From UPXZ01 sp047974405 (GTDB lineage Bacteria; Bacteroidota; Bacteroidia; Bacteroidales; Paludibacteraceae), in NCBI GenBank assembly GCA_047974405.1, contig JBKECI010000061.1, positions 1 to 7,238 of the forward strand: 7,238 nucleotides of DNA, given 5' to 3'. Below, one piece after another: positions 1 to 5,860 of this stretch. The notes under the pieces were generated by a model that was given only the letters and a program-made list of their open reading frames with translations, was not told the DNA's origin and did not search any database. The translations under genes and the position numbers were made by a program. Position 1 is the first letter of the stretch, and every line of letters starts with the position of its first letter.

Positions 1-237
1 CTGGAGTATGGGGCAGATGCACTTGAAATACACAAAGACGCGATTTTGCCCAACGATGTGATATTGTTGCATGACGATTTACTGGCCACAGGTGGGAGTG
101 CCAACGCAGCCTTGCAATTGCTCCGAAAATTTGGCGATAATCCCATATATGTGAGTTTTCTTATCAACTTAACCTTTTTGGATGGTATAAAGAAACTTGG
201 CAAAGCAAAAGACGTACACTCTCTGATAGAATTTTAA
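1..237 (+). CDS. apt: adenine phosphoribosyltransferase, C-terminal part (partial at left edge)
   Basis: This is the last 78 codons of a type I phosphoribosyltransferase, open at the left edge and ending in TAA at 235-237. Apt converts adenine plus PRPP to AMP in cytosolic purine salvage. The fragment shows the apt-like lead-in LEYGADALEIHKDAI, then the PRPP-binding loop VILLHDDLLATGGSA, with the acidic pair DD and the ATGGSA phosphate loop. It closes with a C-terminus ending DVHSLIEF, close to the usual Apt ending. The N-terminal half, including the residues that choose adenine over other bases, lies outside the window, so the substrate is inferred from similarity to Apt rather than Hpt or Xpt. 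Only 12 bp separate it from argB, so the two are probably co-transcribed. Confidence 0.88.
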   Translation: MEYGADALEIHKDAILPNDVILLHDDLLATGGSANAALQLLRKFGDNPIYVSFLINLTFLDGIKKLGKAKDVHSLIEF

Positions 238-249
238 TTTGAATATGCG

Positions 250-1038
250 ATGAGAGAAAAATTAAATTTGATAAAAGTAGGAGGAAAAATTGTAGAAAAT
301 ACCGAAACATTACAGTTATTGCTCTCAGACTTTTCCAAACTGAAAGGATACAAAGCACTGGTACATGGAGGAGGGCGTTCGGCTACAACTGTGGCTGCTC
401 AACTCGGTATTGAGAGCAAAATGGTAAATGGGCGCAGAATTACCGATGCCGAAACACTCAAAGTAGTTACGATGGTTTACGCAGGGTTGGTTAATAAACT
501 AATAGTTGCCGGATTGCAAGCCAAAGGTATAAATGCCCTTGGACTTACCGGAGCCGATATGAACTATATGTTGTCGAACAAACGCCCTGTGAAAGAGATA
601 GATTACGGATTTGTTGGCGATGTAAAAGAGGTAAATGCCGAAATTCTATCCGATTTGATAAGAAAGGGGATTGTTCCCGTGCTTGCTCCTCTCACACATG
701 ACGGAAAAGGAAATATGCTCAACACCAATGCAGACACCATTGCCTCTGAGGCAGCCAAAGCATTATCTAAACATTTTGATGTAACACTTATTTTTTGTTT
801 TGAAAAAAAAGGGGTATTGTATGATGAAAATGATGACGAAAGTGTCATCCCTATAATAAGTTTGGAAACTTATCCAAAATTAACCAATGAAAAAACTATT
901 CAAGGCGGAATGATTCCTAAAATAGATAACGCCTTTGATGCGCTCAGAGCAGGAGTAAAAGAGGTAATTATCACACGGTCGGATAAAATAAACAGCAGCG
1001 AAGGCACCAAAATAGTAAACGGATATGAAAAAGATTAA
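250..1038 (+). CDS. argB: acetylglutamate kinase ArgB (possibly N-succinylglutamate kinase)
   Basis: A 262-residue amino-acid kinase, the usual ArgB length (E. coli 258). It phosphorylates the gamma-carboxylate of N-acylglutamate, the second step of arginine biosynthesis, in the cytosol. Visible motifs are the N-terminal IKVGGK with Lys9, the glycine-rich HGGG at 39-42, NGRR with Arg63 matching E. coli Arg66, and NTNAD with Asn158 and Asp162 at the same numbers as the E. coli catalytic residues. GGMIPK carries Lys224, matching E. coli Lys217. The segment FCFEKKGVL (182-190) is of the kind seen in Bacteroidota ArgB. Bacteroides fragilis is known to make arginine through succinylated intermediates, so the true substrate may be N-succinylglutamate; this is inferred from lineage, not read from a motif. 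No other arg gene is in the window. It follows apt by 12 bp and overlaps the next gene by 14 bp. Confidence 0.93.
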   Translation: MREKLNLIKVGGKIVENTETLQLLLSDFSKLKGYKALVHGGGRSATTVAAQLGIESKMVNGRRITDAETLKVVTMVYAGLVNKLIVAGLQAKGINALGLTGADMNYMLSNKRPVKEIDYGFVGDVKEVNAEILSDLIRKGIVPVLAPLTHDGKGNMLNTNADTIASEAAKALSKHFDVTLIFCFEKKGVLYDENDDESVIPIISLETYPKLTNEKTIQGGMIPKIDNAFDALRAGVKEVIITRSDKINSSEGTKIVNGYEKD

Positions 1039-1897
1039 TTTAACCCTTTTGTTATTGATTGTAATGACTACGATTTCGGCACAAGAAAAAATAATGCTTT
1101 ACCCTCAAGGTCCCCAAGAGAGTAATGAACTAAAAGAGCCGGAGTCGTGGCGAGACAAAGATTTTTTGCGAAATATAAGCGAGCCTCGCATATTGGTTTT
1201 TTCGGCAAAGGAAGAGGTCGCAAACGGCACGGCGGTATTAATCTGCCCAGGAGGTGGATATAGTGGTGTCTCCGTTGTCAAAGAAGGAGAAGATATAGCC
1301 AAATGGTTTAATGCAAGAGGTGTAACTGCTTTTGTACTCTACTACCGTATGCCTAACGGGCATCATGATATCCCGCTAAAAGATGCTCAAACTGCAATGA
1401 AATATATCCGCAAAACCGCAAAAAAATGGAATATCAACAAGCAAAAGATAGGCGTTATGGGATTTTCGGCAGGAGGACATTTGGTTGCAACACTTGCCAC
1501 CCACAACTCCCGCAAAACCCGTCCGGATTTCGCTATGCTGATATATCCGGTAATAACGATGGATAAGGAATTTACACACAAAGGCTCCCGCGATAATTTA
1601 TTGGGAAAAAATCCATCAACCGACCAAATAAGAATATACTCCAATGAATTACAAGTAAGCAAAAAAACACCTCCGACATTTATTGTACATGCCAAAGACG
1701 ACCAGTCCGTACCCATAAAAAACAGTCAAGTTTTTTATGACGCATTGATTCAAAATAATATTCCGGCAGAACTCAATATCTATAACCAAGGAGGACATGG
1801 ATTTGGTATGAGAGAAAAAGGAGTCGATTCGGATAGCTGGTCTCAAAAATTAGAAAAATGGCTGATAAAACAAAAAATTATCGACAGCAGACAATGA
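1025..1897 (+). CDS. secreted alpha/beta hydrolase, carbohydrate-esterase/BD-FAE-like
   Basis: A 290-residue protein with a Sec signal peptide: MKK, a hydrophobic stretch at 4-17, then ISA before Q20, a good signal peptidase I site. The mature part is an alpha/beta hydrolase with an oxyanion-hole motif CPGGGY (74-79), nucleophile elbow GFSAGGH with Ser148, probable acid Asp226 in HAKDDQSVP, and His258 in GGHGFG. This pattern matches the esterase/lipase-like proteins often labelled acetylxylan esterase or endo-xylanase B in Bacteroidota genomes; the substrate cannot be read from sequence. It probably acts in the periplasm or at the surface. The ATG lies inside the end of argB (14-bp overlap, different frame) and is the only start that gives the signal peptide, so the two genes are likely translationally coupled. 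No polysaccharide-utilisation genes are adjacent. Confidence 0.9.
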   Translation: MKKINLTLLLLIVMTTISAQEKIMLYPQGPQESNELKEPESWRDKDFLRNISEPRILVFSAKEEVANGTAVLICPGGGYSGVSVVKEGEDIAKWFNARGVTAFVLYYRMPNGHHDIPLKDAQTAMKYIRKTAKKWNINKQKIGVMGFSAGGHLVATLATHNSRKTRPDFAMLIYPVITMDKEFTHKGSRDNLLGKNPSTDQIRIYSNELQVSKKTPPTFIVHAKDDQSVPIKNSQVFYDALIQNNIPAELNIYNQGGHGFGMREKGVDSDSWSQKLEKWLIKQKIIDSRQ

Positions 1898-2067
1898 AAA
1901 AAATAAGAAAAAGCAACAATGACCAGATAAGAGACATAATCAAGGCAGCCCGAAGAAAAAGCAGAGAGGAAGAGATAAAAACCTATGGCAAATCTATTTC
2001 GCACACAAAAATAAATGACTCCAAAAAAATATACAGACGAAACAAAAAAGTAGATATTGACGAATAA
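1894..2067 (+). CDS. small, strongly basic hypothetical protein (57 aa)
   Basis: A 57-residue open frame starting with MKKIRKSNND and ending at TAA (2065-2067). I do not recognise it securely. It contains 12 Lys and 7 Arg against 9 Asp/Glu, about one third basic residues, with no hydrophobic segment and no cysteine. The first half (RDIIKAARRKSREEEIK) could form a charged helix, and the tail is Lys/Arg-rich (SKKIYRRNKK). The chosen ATG overlaps the hydrolase stop as ATGA, a classic coupled start. An in-frame ATG at 1858 would add 12 residues but sits inside the hydrolase. The composition would suit nucleic-acid or ribosome binding, and the next gene is a DNA methyltransferase, but any link is speculation. 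The coupled start and the open frame through AT-rich sequence argue that it is real. Confidence 0.68.
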   Translation: MKKIRKSNNDQIRDIIKAARRKSREEEIKTYGKSISHTKINDSKKIYRRNKKVDIDE

Positions 2068-2128
2068 AAGGGGGTAAAATCCTCATTGTGGCTATCCATC
2101 CTTTTTCGATATGGCTAATTAAAAACAA

Positions 2129-3193
2129 ATGAATACCGAAGGGATAAAATATACAGGATCAAAAAAAAAAATCATTCCTTACATTGCAAACTTAATAGGA
2201 GAGCTGAAAGGGGTAAAAAACGTGTTGGACGGTTTTAGCGGTTCTACCAGAGTGTCGCAAGCATTTGCGCAATGGGGATACAATACCACCGCTAACGACA
2301 CAGCCGAATGGAGCGAAGTTTTTGCCACGTGTTATCTGAAACCGGCAAAAGAAGATAGGTATTATCTACCAATAATAGACCATCTCAACAATTTAAAAGG
2401 CTTTGACGGATGGTTTACCGAAAACTACGGAGCAGACAACCAAGATATAAAACAACCCTTTCAGCGGAAAAATACTCAAAAGTTGGATGCCGTTCGCAAA
2501 GAAATAGATAAACTCAATTTAGTTTGGGAAGATAAATGTATCATCCTCACTGCTTTGATTCAGGCATTGGACAAAGTGGACAGTACGTTGGGGCATTATG
2601 CATCATACTTAAAAGAATGGTCTCCACGCTCTTACAACAATTTAATACTAAATCTTCCCCGCCGTTTTCCTCTCTCAAGTAACAACGAAGTCATTAGGGG
2701 TGATATTTTTGATACCGTTTTTGGCAAGGAATACGATTTGGTATATTACGACCCCCCTTACGGTTCTAATAACGAAAAAATGCCCCCCAGCAGAGTGCGC
2801 TATACCGCATACTACCACTTGTGGAAAACTGTGATACTGAACGACCAGCCCAAACTTTTTGGCAAATCCAATAGAAGAGAAGATACGCGAGATACTATCG
2901 CGGGTTCTGTGTTTGAAGAGTTCAGAAAAGACGAAAACGGACATTATATCGCCTTACAGGCGCTAAACAAACTGATACAAAGCACCAACTCCCGATATGT
3001 ATTGCTGTCATATAGCTCGGGAGGGAGAGCAACCAAAGAAGAACTACTCCGTATTATGAAGGGAGCGGGAAAACTACTCAAAGTTGTGGAAATAGATTAT
3101 AACAGAAATGTAATGAGCAGTATGCGATGGACGAACGAATGGATAAACAGTGAGGAAAAATACAAAGAATATCTATTTTTGATAAAAAAATAG
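2129..3193 (+). CDS. D12-class adenine-specific DNA methyltransferase, orphan
   Basis: A 354-residue protein with the hallmarks of an alpha-group N6-adenine DNA methyltransferase (MethyltransfD12). Motif X is IKYTGSK at 6-12. Motif I, binding S-adenosylmethionine, is LDGFSGSTRVSQAF at 33-46. The catalytic motif IV is YYDPPYGS with Asp208-Pro-Pro-Tyr211. About 160 residues separate motifs I and IV, which fits an inserted target-recognition region. The protein ends YLFLIKK, so it looks complete. It would transfer a methyl group to adenine in a specific DNA site; the site cannot be deduced. No restriction endonuclease or specificity subunit is visible on either side, since the next features are a terminator and a tRNA. 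An 11-A run (2161-2171) encodes the Lys-Lys-Lys after motif X and could allow slippage. The gene follows the small basic ORF by 61 bp on the same strand; I see no clear promoter in that gap. Confidence 0.9.
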   Translation: MNTEGIKYTGSKKKIIPYIANLIGELKGVKNVLDGFSGSTRVSQAFAQWGYNTTANDTAEWSEVFATCYLKPAKEDRYYLPIIDHLNNLKGFDGWFTENYGADNQDIKQPFQRKNTQKLDAVRKEIDKLNLVWEDKCIILTALIQALDKVDSTLGHYASYLKEWSPRSYNNLILNLPRRFPLSSNNEVIRGDIFDTVFGKEYDLVYYDPPYGSNNEKMPPSRVRYTAYYHLWKTVILNDQPKLFGKSNRREDTRDTIAGSVFEEFRKDENGHYIALQALNKLIQSTNSRYVLLSYSSGGRATKEELLRIMKGAGKLLKVVEIDYNRNVMSSMRWTNEWINSEEKYKEYLFLIKK

Positions 3194-3345
3194 CCACTAT
3201 ATATCTACTTGAAGAGCAACATATCTTAAATAGTGCCGACAATGTGCGCTGTGGATACAAAATACTTGTTGTAAAAGAAAAACATATATCCGCCAAAGCA
3301 TGATACAATTGAGTATCCACGTATCTTGTGCTATGCTGTATGTGA

Positions 3346-3392
3346 TAACACAAAAGGAGGCTGTTTCAAAATAATAGCCTCCTTTTGTGTTA
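3346..3392. terminator. bidirectional hairpin terminator between DNA methyltransferase and tRNA-Arg
   Basis: A perfect 17-bp inverted repeat: left arm 3346-3362, right arm 3376-3392, loop 13 nt. The core is AAAAGGAGGCT against AGCCTCCTTTT, so an A-tract precedes and a T-tract follows the GC-rich part on both strands, as expected of a bidirectional intrinsic terminator. It lies 5 nt beyond the 3' end of the minus-strand tRNA and about 150 nt after the plus-strand methyltransferase stop. The T-tract is part of the stem and is followed by GTGTTA rather than a long free U run, so termination is likely but not certain. Confidence 0.75.
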
Positions 3393-3397
3393 CTCAG

Positions 3398-3471
3398 TGA
3401 TCCCGACAGGATTCAAACCTGTAACCTTCTGATCCGTAGTCAGATGCTCTATTCAGTTGAGCCACGGGACC
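3398..3471 (-). tRNA. tRNA-Arg (anticodon ACG)
   Basis: A 74-nt cloverleaf read on the minus strand. The acceptor stem pairs GGTCCCG with CGGGATC (one G-T wobble), with discriminator A and no encoded CCA. The D stem is GCTC/GAGC with a 9-nt loop. The anticodon stem is TCTGA/TCAGA with loop CTACGGA, giving anticodon ACG (A34 would be read as inosine). The variable loop is AGGTT, and the T stem is ACAGG/CCTGT with loop TTTGAAT. The anticodon arm matches bacterial tRNA-Arg(ACG). Unusually, the T loop has U at 56 instead of C and the D loop has A at 19 instead of G, so the G19-C56 pair becomes A19-U56. A good promoter lies just upstream and a strong hairpin just downstream. Confidence 0.95.
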
Positions 3472-3491
3472 CTTTTTATGTTTTGCGGTTG

Positions 3492-3523
3492 CAAAGATAC
3501 ATCAAAAAAAATCAATATACAAA
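3492..3523 (-). promoter_or_regulatory. Bacteroidales-type promoter for tRNA-Arg
   Basis: On the minus strand, the -33 element TTTG (3520-3523) is followed after 20 nt by the -7 element TATCTTTG (3492-3499), an exact match to TAnnTTTG. Initiation about 7 nt further on would leave a leader of roughly 14 nt before the tRNA 5' end at 3471. This is the best promoter in the window. Confidence 0.7.
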
Positions 3524-3590
3524 GTATTTTGCTAAATATTTAGAAAGATTTTAAGACGTCAGAATATAAAATAACACAAAGCAAAGTTGG

Positions 3591-4781
3591 CTATTTTATC
3601 ACTCCAAAAGACTTGCCCACCTTTGTAAAGGCGTCAATACATTGGTCTAAGTGTGTTTGCTTGTGAGCTGCGGATATTTGAACGCGTATTCGCGCCTGCC
3701 CCTTGGGTACAACCGGATAATAAAATCCGGTAACATAAATTCCTTCGTTTAGCAACGCTGCGGCAATATCTTGTGAGAGTTTGGCATCGTAGAGCATTAC
3801 GGCACATATTGCCGATTCGGTCGGTTTAATATCAAATCCGGCCGTTTTCATTTTATCGATAAAATATTGGGTGTTTGAGTGAAGTTTGTCCTGCAATTCG
3901 TTGGTTTTGTCCATCATCTCAAACATTTTGATGCCTGCGGCAGCTACCATTGGGGGGATGGAATTTGAAAAGAGATAAGGACGCGAACGCTGGCGCAGCA
4001 TGTCGATAATCTCCTTTTTACCTGTTGTAAATCCGCCGATTGCCCCACCGAATGCTTTGCCGAGAGTTCCAGTAATAATTTCCATCTTCCCTCTCAAATC
4101 AAACAGCTCGGTAACTCCTCGTCCTGTATTGCCGACTACCCCTGCCGAATGGCTTTCGTCCACCATAATCATTGCCTCGTATTTTTCAGCCAGCGCATAT
4201 ATTTTATCCAAAGGAGCTACATTACCATCCATCGAAAATACCCCATCGGTAACTATTAGTCTGAAACGTTGGGCTTGGGCTTTTTTGAGTTGCTCTTCCA
4301 GCTCTTCCATATTGGCATTGGCATATCGGTAGCGTTGCGCTTTGCAGAGCCTGACGCCATCAATGATGGAGGCGTGGTTTAAAGTGTCCGAAATAATAGC
4401 GTCTTTTTCGCCCAATAACGGTTCGAAAACGCCTCCGTTGGCATCAAAGCAAGCAGCGTACAAAATGGTGTCTTCCGTACCAAAGAATTTTGAAATGGCA
4501 GCTTCGAGTTTTTTGTGCAAATCGCCCGTGCCGCAGATAAATCTTACGGAAGACATTCCGTAGCCATGGGTATCAATAGCATCTTTGGCAGCATCTTTAA
4601 GTTGTTGATTATCCGATAGCCCCAGATAATTGTTGGCACAGAAGTTCAGCACCTCTTTGCCGTCTGCAATCCGTATTGCGGCTCCTTGAGGAGAAATGAT
4701 AATACGTTCGTTTTTGTATAATCCGGCCTCTGCAATGGCAGACAACTCATCGGATAAAAAAGACTTAAAGTTTTTGTACAT
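3591..4781 (-). CDS. kbl: glycine C-acetyltransferase (2-amino-3-ketobutyrate CoA ligase)
   Basis: A 396-residue PLP-dependent alpha-oxoamine synthase (E. coli Kbl is 398). It cleaves 2-amino-3-ketobutyrate with CoA to glycine and acetyl-CoA, the second step of threonine breakdown through threonine dehydrogenase, in the cytosol. Key residues are visible: NFCANNYLGL near the N-terminus (46-55), Asn135-His136 (the histidine stacks on PLP), Asp208 and His211 in VDESHSAG, and the Schiff-base Lys242 in GTLGKAFGG. All sit two positions below the E. coli numbers (138, 210, 213, 244), so Kbl is favoured over the related BioF, HemA and serine palmitoyltransferase enzymes. The usual partner, threonine dehydrogenase, is not in the window. 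The gene follows the DUF4230 gene on the same strand after 83 bp and may be co-transcribed with it. No clear terminator separates it from the tRNA. Confidence 0.94.
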   Translation of the reverse strand: MYKNFKSFLSDELSAIAEAGLYKNERIIISPQGAAIRIADGKEVLNFCANNYLGLSDNQQLKDAAKDAIDTHGYGMSSVRFICGTGDLHKKLEAAISKFFGTEDTILYAACFDANGGVFEPLLGEKDAIISDTLNHASIIDGVRLCKAQRYRYANANMEELEEQLKKAQAQRFRLIVTDGVFSMDGNVAPLDKIYALAEKYEAMIMVDESHSAGVVGNTGRGVTELFDLRGKMEIITGTLGKAFGGAIGGFTTGKKEIIDMLRQRSRPYLFSNSIPPMVAAAGIKMFEMMDKTNELQDKLHSNTQYFIDKMKTAGFDIKPTESAICAVMLYDAKLSQDIAAALLNEGIYVTGFYYPVVPKGQARIRVQISAAHKQTHLDQCIDAFTKVGKSFGVIK

Positions 4782-4808
4782 AATGATTTATAGTTATTTA
4801 AAATGGAT

Positions 4809-4835
4809 CCAAAATAATCGCAAGAGATTAATTGG
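4809..4835. promoter_or_regulatory. imperfect inverted repeat upstream of kbl
   Basis: The arms CCAAAATAATC (4809-4819) and GATTAATTGG (4826-4835) pair over nine positions with a small internal bulge and a 6-nt loop, 28 bp before the kbl start. The minus-strand copy contains TTATTTTG, one mismatch from the TAnnTTTG -7 box, so the repeat could be an operator over a weak promoter. There is no U-tract to make it a terminator. This is a weak, AT-rich signal. Confidence 0.25.
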
Positions 4836-4864
4836 CTTATTGATGGTTTAAATTTTACTTATGT

Positions 4865-5470
4865 TTATTCTCTTTCTGGTAACGTTATCGAGGGGACCTC
4901 ATTGATAGTTATTTTGTTGAATCCCATTTCTCTGAGCATTTCTGTTAAAATCAATCGGGACTGCCTTGATGCATCTTTGAGTATTCCCTGTTTTACGGCA
5001 TCCCGTTTCATAGTCTCTTTTTCCTTTACAATGACATGGTTGTAGTCGGCAATGGAGGTTGGGTTAAACGGATTGTTGCTCTCGCCATATACTTTTATCG
5101 ACTTTTCATCTATGACTATCTCTACTATTTGGGGCTTGGGGATAGCAATTTCTATACTTTTGCCCACTGTCTTTATTTGCGATCCAGAAAGGTCTATCCC
5201 CGCTTTTACATAACCGTTGTATTTGAGCAGGAAGTGTTTTTCGGTGAAAGGTACATTAAAGCTCATCACTTTCATCGTATCTTTATAGCCGATGACCCCC
5301 CCATAGTTATATTTTACTAGTGACAGCTCTTGTATATTGACGATTTTGTTCAGTACAATACTTGAATCGAGTTCCGATTTTTTTCCCTGAATGTTGTTTC
5401 TCAAAAGTATTGTTGCCAATATGGCTATAATTGCAACAAGAATTATCGTTGTGCGGTTAGACCTGTTCAT
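4865..5470 (-). CDS. DUF4230 domain protein, single N-terminal membrane anchor
   Basis: A 201-residue protein. Residues 8-23 (TIILVAIIAILATILL) form one hydrophobic helix preceded by Arg3 and Arg6, so it is probably anchored in the inner membrane with the rest outside the cytoplasm. The body has the pattern I recognise from DUF4230: an early NIQELSLVKYNYGGVIGYKD segment (44-63), a beta-rich middle (YVKAGIDLSGSQIK, then IEIAIPKPQI) and a helical C-terminus (RQSRLILTEMLREMGF) ending in a short strand. The function of this family is not known. Upstream lie possible -7 boxes and the terminator of the histone-like gene, so this gene probably starts a transcription unit that may continue into kbl. 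Confidence 0.82.
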   Translation of the reverse strand: MNRSNRTTIILVAIIAILATILLRNNIQGKKSELDSSIVLNKIVNIQELSLVKYNYGGVIGYKDTMKVMSFNVPFTEKHFLLKYNGYVKAGIDLSGSQIKTVGKSIEIAIPKPQIVEIVIDEKSIKVYGESNNPFNPTSIADYNHVIVKEKETMKRDAVKQGILKDASRQSRLILTEMLREMGFNKITINEVPSITLPERE

Positions 5471-5501
5471 AGGAGAGATATTTTCTGTGAAAATAGGCTT
5501 G

Positions 5502-5518
5502 CAAATGTAGCAAAAATA
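5502..5518 (-). promoter_or_regulatory. candidate -7 boxes for the DUF4230 gene
   Basis: On the minus strand there are two matches to TAnnTTTG: TACATTTG (5502-5509) and TATTTTTG (5511-5518), the nearer 31 bp from the start codon. Neither has a good TTTG about 20 nt upstream, so which one is used, if either, is unclear. Confidence 0.4.
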
Positions 5519-5550
5519 TACCGAATTTATTCTATTTTTTATGCCAATAT

Positions 5551-5587
5551 ATTTTAAAATAAAAAACCGATTCGTTCTGAACCGGTT
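5551..5587 (-). terminator. intrinsic terminator after the histone H1-like gene
   Basis: Read on the minus strand, AACCGGTTC and GAATCGGTT form a 9-bp stem (one G-U pair) around the 5-nt loop AGAAC, followed directly by TTTTTTATTTT. It lies 30 bp past the stop of the 57-aa gene and before the DUF4230 promoter region, so it separates the two units. Confidence 0.82.
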
Positions 5588-5616
5588 ATTGGAAGTGAAA
5601 ATATTTACCGAAAATC

Positions 5617-5790
5617 TTATTTAGAAGTGCCGATAGATACTTTTCGAAATTCTTTCAATGATTTTTCCAGATCCAAAGAAGCTTTACGTGCGCGTGCGCC
5701 GGCAGCTTTGTTTCCTTTTTCTACTTGAAGATCTGCATTTTCGGTAAACGCTGCAATTTGTTCGTTAATTTTAGCTACTAATGCTTTCAT
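5617..5790 (-). CDS. histone H1-like (Hc1-type) small basic protein, 57 aa
   Basis: A short gene: ATG at 5790, TAA at 5617-5619, 57 residues. It begins MKALVAKINEQIAAF and carries the core KGNKAAGARARKASLDLEK (25-43), then SLKEFRKVS. This matches the small histone H1-like proteins of Bacteroidota (Hc1 type), which are Lys/Arg- and Ala-rich, largely helical and presumed to bind DNA as nucleoid proteins. The assignment rests on remembered family pattern; direct DNA binding is known for the chlamydial relatives and only inferred here. The gene stands alone with a good promoter (TATTTTTG box) and a clear intrinsic terminator, so it is a monocistronic unit and probably well expressed. Codons vary normally and there is no sign of decay. 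Confidence 0.88.
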   Translation of the reverse strand: MKALVAKINEQIAAFTENADLQVEKGNKAAGARARKASLDLEKSLKEFRKVSIGTSK

Positions 5791-5829
5791 AATTTTTAAT
5801 TGTTTTTTGGAATGTGAATTAATTTATCG

Positions 5830-5860
5830 CAAAAATACAACCTTTTATCGTCCCTGCAAT
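5830..5860 (-). promoter_or_regulatory. promoter for the histone H1-like gene
   Basis: On the minus strand, ATTG (5857-5860, three of four matches to the -33 TTTG) is followed after 19 nt by TATTTTTG (5830-5837), an exact TAnnTTTG box. Predicted initiation near 5823 gives a leader of roughly 33 nt before the ATG at 5790. Confidence 0.6.

Noticed and set aside
1858..1893. Earlier ATG giving a 69-residue version of the small basic protein
   Set aside because: It lies wholly inside the hydrolase gene, while the ATGA start at 1894 is a standard coupled start.
3154..3303. Open frame overlapping the end of the DNA methyltransferase, reachable by slippage at the A7 run (3184-3190), adding about 37 residues ending KEKHISAKA
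   Set aside because: The methyltransferase already ends naturally with YLFLIKK, the frame has no good start of its own, and 40-50 open codons are expected by chance. No family features are visible.
3251..3320. Inverted 8-mers GTGGATAC and GTATCCAC in the gap after the methyltransferase
   Set aside because: Arms are short, 54 nt apart and not extendable; nothing else supports a structured RNA in 3194-3345.
3078..3353. Minus-strand 91-codon frame, Cys/Ser/Leu-rich
   Set aside because: Antisense to the methyltransferase 3' end and running into the terminator hairpin; composition is typical of an antisense shadow.
3532..3543. Perfect palindrome CTAAATATTTAG between kbl and the tRNA promoter
   Set aside because: Pure AT core in an AT-rich gap; too short and not followed by a U-tract, so not a credible terminator or operator without other support.
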